DNA of 64,000 nt from positions 12,616,577 through 12,680,576 of the forward strand of contig NC_092582.1 of assembly GCF_037975245.1 (NCBI RefSeq). The letters run 5' to 3'. The stretch comes from Apostichopus japonicus (lineage: Eukaryota; Echinodermata; Holothuroidea; Aspidochirotida; Stichopodidae). Of this stretch, positions 1 to 12,700 are shown one piece after another. How positions within the stretch are numbered: position 1 is the first letter of the stretch; each line of letters opens with the position of its first letter. Position numbers and translations under genes: made by a program. The notes under the pieces were generated by a model, which saw nothing but the letters and a program-made list of their open reading frames with translations, made no database searches and was not told the origin of the DNA.

Positions 1-295
1 CCATCTTATAACTTTAAGATTTATTTTTTGGGGTGTATGTTTTTTATTTCGTTTTGTTAATTATTTGTCACCTACTCTTGGAATATGTAATACATGTAAA
101 CCATTAATTATTTGTTATATTATTGTTTGATGCAATTGTTTTCATAACCCCCTGCCATTACAAATCCAAGTCGTCCAGTCATGAAAGAAAAAAGATTTTA
201 ATGAAAAGAAATAATGCACAAATTTTGACAGTGTCTAGATCAAACTTGGTAATTGTAACAAGATATTTGTAACACTCTCTCTTCTATTACAAACT

Positions 296-365
296 TAATA
301 ATAACAACTTCTTCTTCTTCTCCTTCTCCTCCTCCACTTCCTCCTCCTCCTCCTCCTCCTCCTCT
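296..365 (+). repeat. CTT/CTC triplet tract before exon 1 acceptor
   Basis: Imperfect (CTT)n merging into (CTC)n about 40-110 bp upstream of the exon 1 acceptor; likely doubles as its polypyrimidine tract. Confidence 0.85.
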
Positions 366-407
366 AGTAATGGTGGTAAGTCTGGTAACCCCCCTCCCCT
401 GTGTCAG

Positions 408-741
408 TGGAACGAGGTACCCATGCACCCGGGATTGGTCTGCGCCCTCACCCAGGCCAACAGTATCCCAGTGGTCCTGATGATGGAACCAGACAAGATC
501 AGAGTACAGGAGATAAAGACTCTACCAGCCAAGTCCAAAGTCCAGGACATGGTCGCCATCCGTCACTCGTCATCCTCCGAGCAGCAGAGGACCACCCTGA
601 TCCTCCTCTGTGAGGACGGCAGCTTGAGGATTTACATGGCTAACGTGGACACTACCAGTCACTGGATGTCCAGTCAGTTCCAGGCTGCAGGAGCCATCAG
701 TGCCCTGAAACCGATCAAGAAGAAGAAAGTGGTGAAAGCAG
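408..741 (+). CDS. ubr4: UBR4 exon 1 of window
   Basis: Residues 1-112. The acceptor is gtgtcag ending at 407, just after a CTC/CTT tract; the donor gtaaac starts at 742. Enters in phase 0 and leaves one base over. Contains the conserved stretch [19 protein letters not shown]. The ATG at 423 is an internal Met, not the gene start, because coding sequence is conserved upstream of it. Confidence 0.9.
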
Positions 742-3700
742 GTAAACGAAACAACTGTAGATATATATGAGTTGATTGAAATATCAAATTGTTAAAGTAT
801 TTCTATTTAGTCTGATTCAATTTGCAACGTTTCCATTAATCAGTCCTTATTGTTTTAGTACAGAAAGTCTTCCATGTAACACTGTTTAAATTTTCATTCT
901 GGTCTTTTTTCTTTTGTGTTTTGAAGGAAATTCTCCTTTTTTTTCCTTTTTTGTTGTTGTTAGTTACTCTGGTCAAATGCTTATGATGGTTGTGGAACTT
1001 CAGTATTTCTAGTAGTTTTGTACTAATTACTAGTAATTTATGTATACTGTGACCATGCTAAACAGCATTATCCATCCCAACAGATTTATGGATATCAAGT
1101 TTTCTTTGAAAGGATTTATCAAATTTTCAAAGCAACTAAAGATTTATTTAGAGCTTATCAAATCTCAGTGACTGTTGGCACCATATTGAATTAAAGATTT
1201 AAAGTCATATACAGAGAAATGCCTCATTCATCTTCTGCTCTTTGCAGAATGTTTTGATGTCATATGAGGATGTTACACAGTCGTATTTTGGGTGTGCATG
1301 CTTTAAACTGCATGAAAAGGATCATTAAATTGTGTCATTTCTTTATCAACCCGGGAGGTTGATAAAACTTCGCTGGCTATCATTCCGTAACTCTTTCATT
1401 CCTCGCTCCTCAATCAGGTCGACCTACAGGCCAGGTCTCCTTCCCGGTGGATTTCTTTGAGTCCTGCCAAGCACTGAGTGAAGTCGAGTACGGCGGTAAC
1501 GACCTCCTCCAGGTCTACAACATCCAACAGATCAAGCATCGACTGAACACCAACGGGATGTATGTGGCCAGTACAAAGGTATGCCTTCCCCCCCCTAAAC
1601 CCCAGCTATCATGAAAATGCCATAGAATTGACATTACAATCCATAAGCTTACCCTTCTTTCCCAAGCATCGTTGTTTAATTAGGGCTCCGTGAAAGGCAC
1701 AGATATGATTATAATACCAACCGTTACTTTGTTCTTTCATTGGTTCATCAGGCTGGCGGTTTCTCCATTGATGTATTCAACAACAATGCGTCCATGGTAA
1801 TGGTTGGTTTACGGGTACACGTCGGTACGCAGTCTATCGAAAGAGCACCTTCCTACCTGGAGGTCTTTGGACGTACCAGTCAGGTAGATATCCGCAGTGT
1901 TTTGCCACATAATTGTAATAATGCATGTTCTTCATTCAAGAAAATATAAACCCAGCAGATAAGATATACTTACAAGTGCCTTAAAACACTAAACCAAACC
2001 ACTTCTTTCATGTTTTGGGGGATAATCTGATATATGATATTCTCATGTTGGTAAAAGACGCTACTCAGTCACTCAATCTTTCTAAAGTAAAATATTAAAC
2101 CTACTTTAACCGCTAGTAAAAAATTTTCTCGACTATCATATGAAAAGGTTTGCTGCTTCGTTAGAATTAATACCTTGTATCGCAATTGTAAATGGTAAAG
2201 AGCAATATTTTATGCACATATTCATCTACCCATTAATTTCCTACCTCGTCAGGTGTCTCTGACCCGCAATCGATGGTTTGACATGCCCTTCACCAGAGAA
2301 GAGGCTCTCACAGCTGACAAGAAGTTTACTGTGTTTGGTTAGTATTATCTGTGTTTATTATAGTATGTTAATACTGGTGTGGAAGCTGCCTTACTCCATT
2401 CCCTGAGAGATTAGTTGAGAGGGTAAATTAATGTGTAAATGTTTACTATTTGGACTTATAGGTCTATTTTATCAAATGCAATCATTCTTGTTATTGAATA
2501 TTAAAGGTTGGTGGAGTTCTTTACATACATGCATACATGTCTACATAAGGGCATCTTAATAAAAAAAGGAACTTGTTGGCAAATATGCACAACCATTGCT
2601 GCTCTGTTTGGTCCTCATGGTTGGTCGGTATTATTCATGAACCTATTCAGTGATTCACTGACCAAGGTTTACATTTTTCCTAGCATTCAGAAGCTCCGCA
2701 TCATGTTGAACTTTACCTCTCAAGCATTGAAGTGACTTAAAGATTACACATAAAAACATTATTTTTATTATGAATTTTTTTTTTTAATTATTATTATTAT
2801 TATTATAATTCCTGACTGTTTTGTCCCTATCTGCTGTGTTCTCAGTCGGTCAGTCGGTCGATCCCGATAGCGTGACCATGGTCGACTCCATCGTGGTCTA
2901 CAGCAAGACCAAGGAAACCTTCAACTGGTACGATGAACAGGCAGAGGAGTTTGCCAGCACCCCCACAACAACCCCTGCATCAACATCTGCTTCCTCTGGC
3001 CCCAGTGCAGACAGTGAACCCATGTCGCCCCCTCCAGTACCCATGACATCCCTGGACAAGATCCTGTCTTCGTCCCTGGAGGTGCTGGATGGTGTGGTCA
3101 ACTTAGTGCCACATCAAGATGTAAGTAAAATATTTACAATTTCACAAAATATAGCATACAAACAAGAAGCTTCCCTTATTTTCCAGTAAGTCAATAACAG
3201 TTCATGCCAAGGTTTTGCTAGCCCTGGTTTGGGGTTTTCCTTGAGCCAACATGTAGGGTGTGGGAGACCGAATGCCCAGCTATCTGGCCATCCACAGAAA
3301 CTTCTGTTTGGTTGTTTAGACCATCAAATTTTCAAGAAGTGGCTTCCACATGTATAAGCATGACTCCCATTCCCTACATCACATGCAGCCACGAAAAGCC
3401 TTCAAAAAAGAACACATATTTAAGTGGGATTGTTTGAAGATATATAATGTCAGATTTGTAAGCATTTTGATCAATAATGGATGCTTTACTTTCTTGTTCA
3501 CCTCAGGATTCTCACAGAGACACAATTTTGAGAATGGGTACGGACATACTGACCCTGCCGACACCGCAGGCAATTCAACAGCACGTGAAGACCCTCCTGA
3601 CCACTGTACAGCCTTCAGGGTCAGCCTACCATGATCACAAGGTAGGTAGAAAAGAAACTCTCATGGATTTGTTGATGTCATGACAACTGAAGTTAAAAGA

Positions 3701-6700
3701 TATAGAAAATGAATCAGCCGTTTAAATTAGTAGTGATATTTGGAGCAGCAAATTTTAAGGCTCTATGAGTGTTATTTACTGATGTCTTGGACTAGCAAAA
3801 ATAAATAAATAAATACATATGTACTTTCATGTATTTATACTGAATTTTAAGAAACTTAAACTTGAAGGGTTGTGAGTTTAAAAAGTCAGGGGCAATTGCA
3901 AAATGGATGGGACCCACACAGAGAAAATTTCCCAAACTGATTTTTCTTCAGTAGTGAGTCACTGGTATAGAATAAATTGTTTTTACAGTTATTTTGGCAG
4001 GAGTCTTGTTATAGGGTTGCATGGTATGAAGGTTCTACCTGTATATGAGTACCTATTATCAGTTACACATTAAACTATGCACTCAGCGAAGGATAACAAT
4101 AATGAAACTTGTCACTGTCTGAATACCAGGGGTCCTCAATTTGGACGGCTATATCCAAACGTTTGTTGCTGCAATAGACTAGACAAAACAAAGAATACAC
4201 CTGCAGTTCATAGAGTAAGTCATTGCCCAGTGTAGGCCTGTGAGATGCACAAGCCTTTGGGCCTGCATGCCAATTATTTCAAAATTTTGGGTGGATTTTC
4301 TCTGCAGGTTGTACTGTATCTCTTTGCAAAAATTTAGCCTTGCTCTATACCATCTCTGATGAGTAGTGTGAAAGTGAACTTGGCATTGTATTTCATCTTT
4401 CAAAACTACTGTACTACACCTGTCCTTCTCCTTTCTGCATTTAATTTAACTTGGGTGGGTTTCCATAACATGAACAGGTCCTAGATAAGAATTCTAATGT
4501 CCTAACTTGGAGTGAATATCTCAATAATTTACTCATATGTATTTTTCTCCTTTTTGAAAAGGACAAGGCCCTTCTGGCTCATGTGGTCCAGTGTCTGAAC
4601 GCAGAGCCACTAGAGGATACCAAGGCTGTGGCTGTCCCAGCCCCTGAGCTGGATCCAGAAGCCTTCCAGAGGCTGGTGGTCACAGCCCGTTCTGTGGCTA
4701 CATCAAGACCGATTAATCTGGTCTCGTTTGCGGACAGAGACCTCAACTCTACTTTACTCGCAGACATGGGTGAGTTGGCATATTTTATGACCGTCCTTCC
4801 AGTTTTCTTGGATGATTGCATAAAACAGGATATTTACATTTGTTCCAAGTTCCCACAGGTAGAAATTATGGAATTTTATTTGTCCTTTGAATTGTAGAAT
4901 GTGAAAATTACCACAACAAATTTTAATCAAATGTTGTTTTTGGTCACAGAAATGGACATTTCAGTATTTACATAGAAGTATGAAAGTTGAAATTCAAGTT
5001 TTGTTAGTGTAGTACTGCACTTGTAATAAAGTTCACTGGTCTTGAAAACCTTTCAAAGCCAAAACAGACTTAGTAATGTTCTAGCTAAATGGGTTAATGG
5101 CACATGACAACTAAGAAAGTTATCAGTCATACAGAAGCATAGTGTAAAATGTACCTATACTATATAACAAACTGTCACAACATTGTACATGCTATGAGTC
5201 TCAGTAACATTGTACAATACACCTTAGCAATCAATTTCTTTTGGCTGCTTAAACAGTTTTCACCATTCAATTTTGCCAGATACCACAATGGACCCTCAAT
5301 ATAGTGGCTCAGATGTGACTTCAGATACGGCCTCCAGCCCTACCCTCGACGTAGATGAAGATGAGGGCCAACATTTCCTCACACGCCTCCTAGATGCTTT
5401 CTGGAGGCTGCATAGTGCCAAACCATCTAACTCCATGCTGGCCCCAGCATGCTTACCCGGTAAGCCCTTCACTGGACATGAAATTTATATCTGTTTTGTC
5501 TTTTAACTGTAACATATTTAATCAAAGTTAGGCTATGGTATATGTAGCCAAATGATAACATTTACAAGCTATCGTAAAGAAATTTGTGAAGTGGGTCCAC
5601 TTTTTGTCAGATTACAACTTCTTTTCTGGAAAATTTATTCCCATTTTTGCTTTGGGAAGTATTTTCTATATGTTTAAATTTACACATCTTAGGGAGTCTA
5701 TGTGTCAAAAATGAATGCTGCAGCAGCTGCAATATCCCCTGCAGCAAGGCTGAACCAATATCAAACAGAAGAGATTATCTCAGCAGACCTGCAGTGAAGT
5801 ACTGGTTGAAACCGCAGAGCACAAAACGTTTTGTCCCAAGCATCGTCGCTGCAGCCCCTCTCAGCATCCTACTTGTGACACGTTGCCCTTACCTGCTTAA
5901 ATTCTGTTCCTGTTTGTATTTTAAATAATTAACATAACTATTACATTTGCATTCTCAGGCTTGACTCACATCGAGATCACCGTGGGTGCACTGGTGGAGA
6001 TCATCTATGCCTTTGCCAGTACCGATCTGTCCGTCGTACCCCTGGCTACTAAACTTATCATGAGACTGCTTATATCAGAGGTACGCTGTAGAGATTTCAT
6101 TATATTACCATTGATCAATTTCAAGTCACTTATGAGAAGCCAGCTGACATTTATCTCTAAAAAATCAATGAATGTGTTTAAAATTGTAACATTACTGACA
6201 GTATTTATCATGTTCACGTGAATGGCCACCCAGAAGCCAGCTAACGGTAAGCATTTATCTTTTGTGAAACATTCCAGGACACTAATGTCAGCTTTGCAGC
6301 AAAGCAAGCTCTCATCAGGGTGATGCACCCCCATCCGAAGGACCAGCGTGTTGTAATCCCATCTCCTCCCAGGTGTAGTTCTCCATCAGCAGATCAAGGC
6401 ATGGCTGGTGATGAGGACAAGGAGACCTCACCAGATGTAGAGGAGGGTGCAGGGGGTGTCGTCACGGAGCAGGAGGTATCAGAATCCTCCCACGACGAAG
6501 CATCGTACGATGTCATCGTGAGTTCCAATGAACCTAGTTTTATGCGTAACTTATCTTTTCCTGTCTAAGATTGTGAATATTTAATTTTGCAAGCAATCTG
6601 ATTTGAAAATATTCAATCAACCTGGCAATAAACTTTGACAGTTTCCCCTATTTTCTCTTTCTTTACCCCGTTTTTAAAATTGTTGATAATGTAAGTATCA

Positions 6701-9700
6701 GTTGGTTGAATTCTTGCACGTTGATAAGTTCTGTGTACTATGGAACAGGTTTTAGGACTATTCTTTAGGTATGGCCTGTGCTAAATTCACCTTGCAAAAG
6801 CCTGAAAGACACTTAAAACCTAAATCTAAAAATCTTAAACTTTTGCTCTTCTTCCAAAAATAAATGTTTTAAAAGGAAACAAGTTGCTCTTAAAAATGTT
6901 TCATCTTGTTAGAATATTAAATATCAGCACAAACCAATTGTCAGAGTTTGCTTATTTTGTTGATCCGCAGTGAAGTCAATGTTACAGCTTTTGTACTAGT
7001 TGCTTTCATCTCATGAGTGTTTAATAGGGCAGATCCACATGGAGGCATGCTTTCTTCATGGATAAATATCATTTTTTTTTAAATATGCAGAATAGAAGTG
7101 GCAATCAGTTGAGGTTACCTTTGGTAAAATTACCAAATCTTATCTGGCTTCATTTAGTTCATTAATGATAATGAAGTTGTCAATTGTTAAGTTTTGTTCC
7201 CCTTCTCCTTTTCATAGGAACCTGAATCTATGGAATTAGAACCAGGTGAAGCCGACCCTGAGCCAGACCCTCCTGCCAATGGTGCAGTTGGAAGCCAGCT
7301 CAATTTTGAGTCCCTCTTGGGCAGAGGAAGAGTGGGAGGATTCCCACCAATGCTGGACATCCCTCCTGAGACGGAGGATGACGAGGTGCGTGTATGTTAG
7401 GAGAACAATAGTAGACTGACAATGGGAGTATATTACAATATAACCATGTTAGGAGAACAATAGTAGGTTAACAATGGGAGTGCAGAACAAGATACATCCA
7501 TGTTAGGAGAACAATAGTAGATTGACAATGGGAGTGTAGTACAATATATAACCATGTTAGGAGAACAATAGTAAATTGACAATGGGAGTGCAGTACAAGT
7601 AATAACCATTTTAGGAGAACAATATTAGAATGACAATGGGAGTGCAGTACAATATAAAACCATGTTAGGAGAACAATATTAGATTGACAATGGGAGTGCA
7701 GTACATGCCATAACCATGTTAGGGAACAATAGTAGATTGACAATGGGAGTGCAGTACAAGCTATAACCATGTTAGGAGAACAATAGTAGATTGACAATGG
7801 GAGTGCAGTACAAGCTATAACCATGTTAGGAGAACAATAGTAGATTGACAATGGGAGTGCAGTGCAAGCTATAACCATGTTAGGAGAACAATAGTAGATT
7901 GACAATGGGAGTGCAGTACAAGTTATAACCATGTTAGGAGAAATGCTGAAAATTCTGCTTAAATAAATACGGTAGAAATCTTTCATTCTGCCCTTCAATG
8001 CAGTTTTTTTCTCTTTCTCTCTATGAAAACCCTGTAAAAGTATTTCTTTGAATTAACCATAAAGTAACTTTCATATTAATTTAAAGTAACTGTTTAGTGC
8101 CTGTAAAAGTATTTCTGTACTGTGATTGATATGTTGTACATTCAGGCAATGATGGAGTTGGCGATCGCTCTAAGCCTTCAGGAACAATCTAGTGGTTCAG
8201 CTGGGAGTGGACTGAATCTTCAAAGCCTAGGATTAGCTTCAGATGTGCAAGGTGTAGGAGCTGTACAAGGTCAAAGTTCATCGTCCTTGGAAACTGGAAC
8301 CCTCTCTGATACAACAGCATCAGGTAAAGTAATCCTGAATAGCTTCTTTTTTCCCCAATAATTTCAGTCTGTTGCTGTCAGTGTAAATATGTTACAACAA
8401 TCATAGTTATGAATAGGATTGCAAAGAAAACTGGAGAAGTTACACAGACAAGATATCAACAATTTTTCGTTGAATAGAATAGTAAGAATTTAAAGAAGAA
8501 GACACAAAATGTACACTTCAAAAAGTCATAATGAAGCCAAAATTTCATTTTGAAATCATAAGAGGTGACCTCTATATAAAGGAATTTTTTATTTAAGAGT
8601 GTAATTCTAGATGGGGGATAATATTTTCAAATTCTCAGATGGTAATTAGTCTGTCAGAGACTTGAAGTTAGTTTCTTATGTGTGAAAGTATTATGTACAC
8701 CTGAACGGCTATAAAGCAATAAACATGTTTCATTAGATCCATACCTCTATGCATTTTGAGTGAGTACCCGGGGTCTGACAGAAATTGTTAACACTAGAAT
8801 AGAACGGGGACCCTCGTATGTTTAAGTAGGTCAACTAACTGTGGGTATAGCTGAAAAACAGCATCTGTAGAGTGTGTGAATAATAGCAGGACACACCTCC
8901 ACCAGCTACTTGGCCTCCGGTGTCCTGAAAGAGAACAGGATAGAAAAACATCCCTTTTTAACATCTACTCAGTTTTAAATCTGAAGAAATGAAAGGTTCA
9001 GTTTTTCAATATTTAATTCATATCTGGTATTGTAAATCTAATGTATTACAGAAAAATGTAGTGAAAAGTAAATTGGAAAGTTTAAACCTTTTTAGAATAT
9101 TTTTACTCTTTTTGGACATATTCGCTTAGCATGCAAATGAAGGGAATTTGATGGTGAGTATATTAGACTGTTGTACAAGAATTTGCAATTGTTATGTGTC
9201 CAAATTCCTAAAGAAAAATTCATCAGGCACTCTTGAACATGCTTAAGCATGAAAAGAGCGCTTTATAAATCTGGTAAAATAATAATAATAATAATCATAA
9301 AACTACCTCTCTGTCTGTCGCAGCTGCAAGTGATGATGAAGGGAGCACGGCTGCTACCGAGGGCTCAACTCTACGTACCTCACCAGCTGAGCATGCTGGG
9401 AGTGCAGAATCGGAGAGCGGTGCTAGTGGGGTCGATTCTATCACAGGAGAACACAGCAGTAAGCGCAACCACTCTCCTGTATATTTAAAGACAAGGCTGA
9501 CTTATTAATGTGGGATTAAACTTAAAATGAATCTTGTGTGTGCAGGTTAAGTCACTTGGTAAAATGGAAAAGCTGCAGCAGCTGCAAAATCCCCTGCAGC
9601 GAGGCTGAATCGATATCAAACAATAGATATTATATCTGCAGTTAAGCAGTGCCAATTGTGTGAAAATATTATGCCTTACGCAGCCTAGTAACATTATGCT

Positions 9701-12700
9701 GCAGCCCCACTCAGCATTCTACTTGAGACACAAGTGTCTAAGCAAGGTGGGGCAGCATGACAAAAAAAGACATGTTGCAGCTTTGTACTGGGAATGGGTA
9801 CTGTTTTGGAAGACAAGTGTCAGGAAAGGAAGTTTATGTAGTTAGACTATACCTACTTCAAATGAGCTTTTCATTGGTCCCTTTTGACTTGATCCTTTCA
9901 GTGAGTGGAAGAAGCAGTGCATACGGAGATGTCCAAGAGCAGGGTACAGGACGTACTGAGGGAGGATCAGACAGGGGAGTAGTGACCGGGGCAGGCAGTG
10001 GTAGTCAAGAGATGCTGGTCTCGGAGGACACTAACACCAGTCAGATGATGCATTCACTGAGACGACACCTACTCAAGAAATTGCTGGAGTACATGCCAGA
10101 ACTGAGAGGAGTTGGTGGCGTGAGGGCCATCCCATACATGCAGGTAAGGCAGTCTCTCATATATGTGACAAGTGGGTGGAGTTTATAGAGCCATCCCATA
10201 CATGAATTATGTGTTCATGAGTTGGCTAAATGTCATTTCAAGGAACAAAACAGCCACTTGAAAACTATCCAAAATGTAACCATCAATTAAAATGTATCAC
10301 CTATGCAATACTATACAATACCATGTTTATAGACAATCAAAGTTTAAGTTGAGCAACCTTAAATGAAGACATCAGTTTAATATTGTATTTAATTGTATTG
10401 CCATCTCATACTCTTGTTTCTTCTTTAAATCTAATTCCACACCTCCTTAGGTGATCCTGATGTTGAGTTCAGATCTGGACCTAGAGGAGGAAGATGACCG
10501 GAAGGCCCTGAATCATCTCTTGCAGACCATGCTGAAGGAACTGGAAATAGAGAAGAGAGACTTCAAGAAGATATCTGAACGGACACCAAACCACGAGGTC
10601 CAGCTCATCGTGATGAGGCTTCTCAGTGTCTTCATGTCCAGGACCAAGTCTGGAACAAAAACAGCCTCAGAGGTGTGTATCTAAAGAATTTAAAATGTAT
10701 TAGAGATTAAAGATACGGACACAGATATCTGTACGTTCAATGACCTTTATAGTACTCATTTGTGCCTAATTCTATCCATATAATTAATTCACAAGTGAGA
10801 AGATAAGTTTCTTATTTGTAGGACTTGCTGTATATTTGTTTGTATTACTGTATGTGTATCGCAGTCTATTGATATCTTATACTATTGCTTTTCATTTTTT
10901 TCTTTTCCTTTTTCGTTTACGACCTGTGTAAGCCGAATTTCCGATTGTGGACAATAAGTTCAAATTCAGTTCAAATTCAAAGTCTATTTTAATTATTTGT
11001 ATGGAATACACAGTTGTCTTACTGTTATAGTAGTAACAGTTGTGTTGGGAATATAAAGTAATTGTGATTAGTTCTTACATCTAAATATTATATAATGTAA
11101 GTCCTAATATGATGTTTGTATGGAATACTTTCTTTTATTACAATTCAGTTGTACCGCATAGTTATTTAAACCTCAAAATCTACCGCAAAAAAATTGTAAA
11201 ATCTTGTTGAAATTGTTTAGATTTAATTCTCAATCTTTAATATGTCATAAATATTAATCTTTTAGTTTCATTACCTTTAATCTAAACTTTATCTCTCTCT
11301 CTCTTTTCCTCTCTGATATGTCATTCTCCAGGCATCTACTCAGATATCTCATGCAACAGCCTCATCTCTGCTGGAGAGTGGAGCAGTTGATTACTGTCTC
11401 TGCATTCTCAGGTCGCTCTTGGAACACTGGTTAGAGGTCGTCCAGGAGGATGTAAGTCATTTAAAAAACTTCATAATATTTAATAATTTTTGCTTTTTAT
11501 ATAGCGCTTTATACCAGCAATAGGTCTCAAAGCGCCTTACAGACGTTATATTACCCCTGGTCAATGATAACTTGTCCCAGAGACAATCCCTCAAGTCGGC
11601 AGCAGTTATATAATGCGCCCAATGACAAGTTACCTCACAGGTACCCATTAATCCCCTGGGTGGAGAGCCTTCATTGCCTTTCATATGAACCAGTGGTATT
11701 CACACTGCATGTCGGTACCCCTTTTCAGGGTCGCCCAAAAACTGCCGACATTTGTGGACAAAAAAGTGGAGAAAATCTCAAATATCTGTTGCAATAACTA
11801 GCACCATTTTGTAACACAGCACCCTTAACAAATTTCTAAATTTTTATTGTGCGTAATCGAATGGTACAAAGAATTTCATTCCACTCTGCAGGATGCTGGA
11901 GCACCCCTCACCACCCCTCCACCCCCTCCCCGCACCTTATATCAATTTTAAAGTGTAGAGTTAAAGATGAGGGATTTTCATCTGTTTTTATTTTATTTCT
12001 TTTATAGGACACTGCTGCTCCAGGGAACAACTTACTGAAGCCTCACCCTCCATCTTCCCCTCCTGACATGTCACCGTTCTTCTTGAGACAATATGTCAAG
12101 GTATCTACTGGAACAGCAAATTTATCTTTTCTTTTCATCTTTTCTTCCCAATTAGTGTATCAAGAGATAAAATAAGAGACTACATTGGAGTATATGGAAC
12201 AATAATATTTAAGCTTGGAAGAAAGGGTGCCCATAAATTTCAGTTTATAAATGAAATTATTGATAAACTCACTCATGTATTGTTTTTGGCTTGTAATTAC
12301 TTTAGAATAAAGCTTAGCAAAGTAAGGGCGCAACCCTTAGCCTGGGTAGGGCAAATAACATTTGGTTCTTCAAGTTTATTTTCCCAGGCGCCCGAATATT
12401 TATCTACAGCTTTCGGGGCTCGCCGACAGAGGTAGATTATTGTAATTGTTATTGTTTTAAGACATGTCCATAGTCCAAGCCAGCTTTCATACATTCTAGA
12501 CATTAGATTCTGAGAGTTTGGAACCTGGTCAATCATGGCTCAGTCCTGATGGAAGATCCTGGGTCGTGGGCATAAAGTTTGTGGACCACTGGTGTAGAAC
12601 AGCAGTCTAAAAATAGCACAGTATTTGTTTGTAATGTTGTATGTATCTTCATATCATTTATTGTTTGGGTGCTGTGAACGTATCTTTCTTTTTTTCTTTC

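Noticed and set aside
4129-4160. hAT-type left end (CAGGGGTCCTCAATTTGG)
   Set aside because: The word is suggestive, but no matching right end or flanking duplication was found.
7468-7998. 176-residue minus-strand open frame with an 18-residue repeat
   Set aside because: It is the antisense of an intronic minisatellite with a 54-bp period; no splice context, no recognisable domain.
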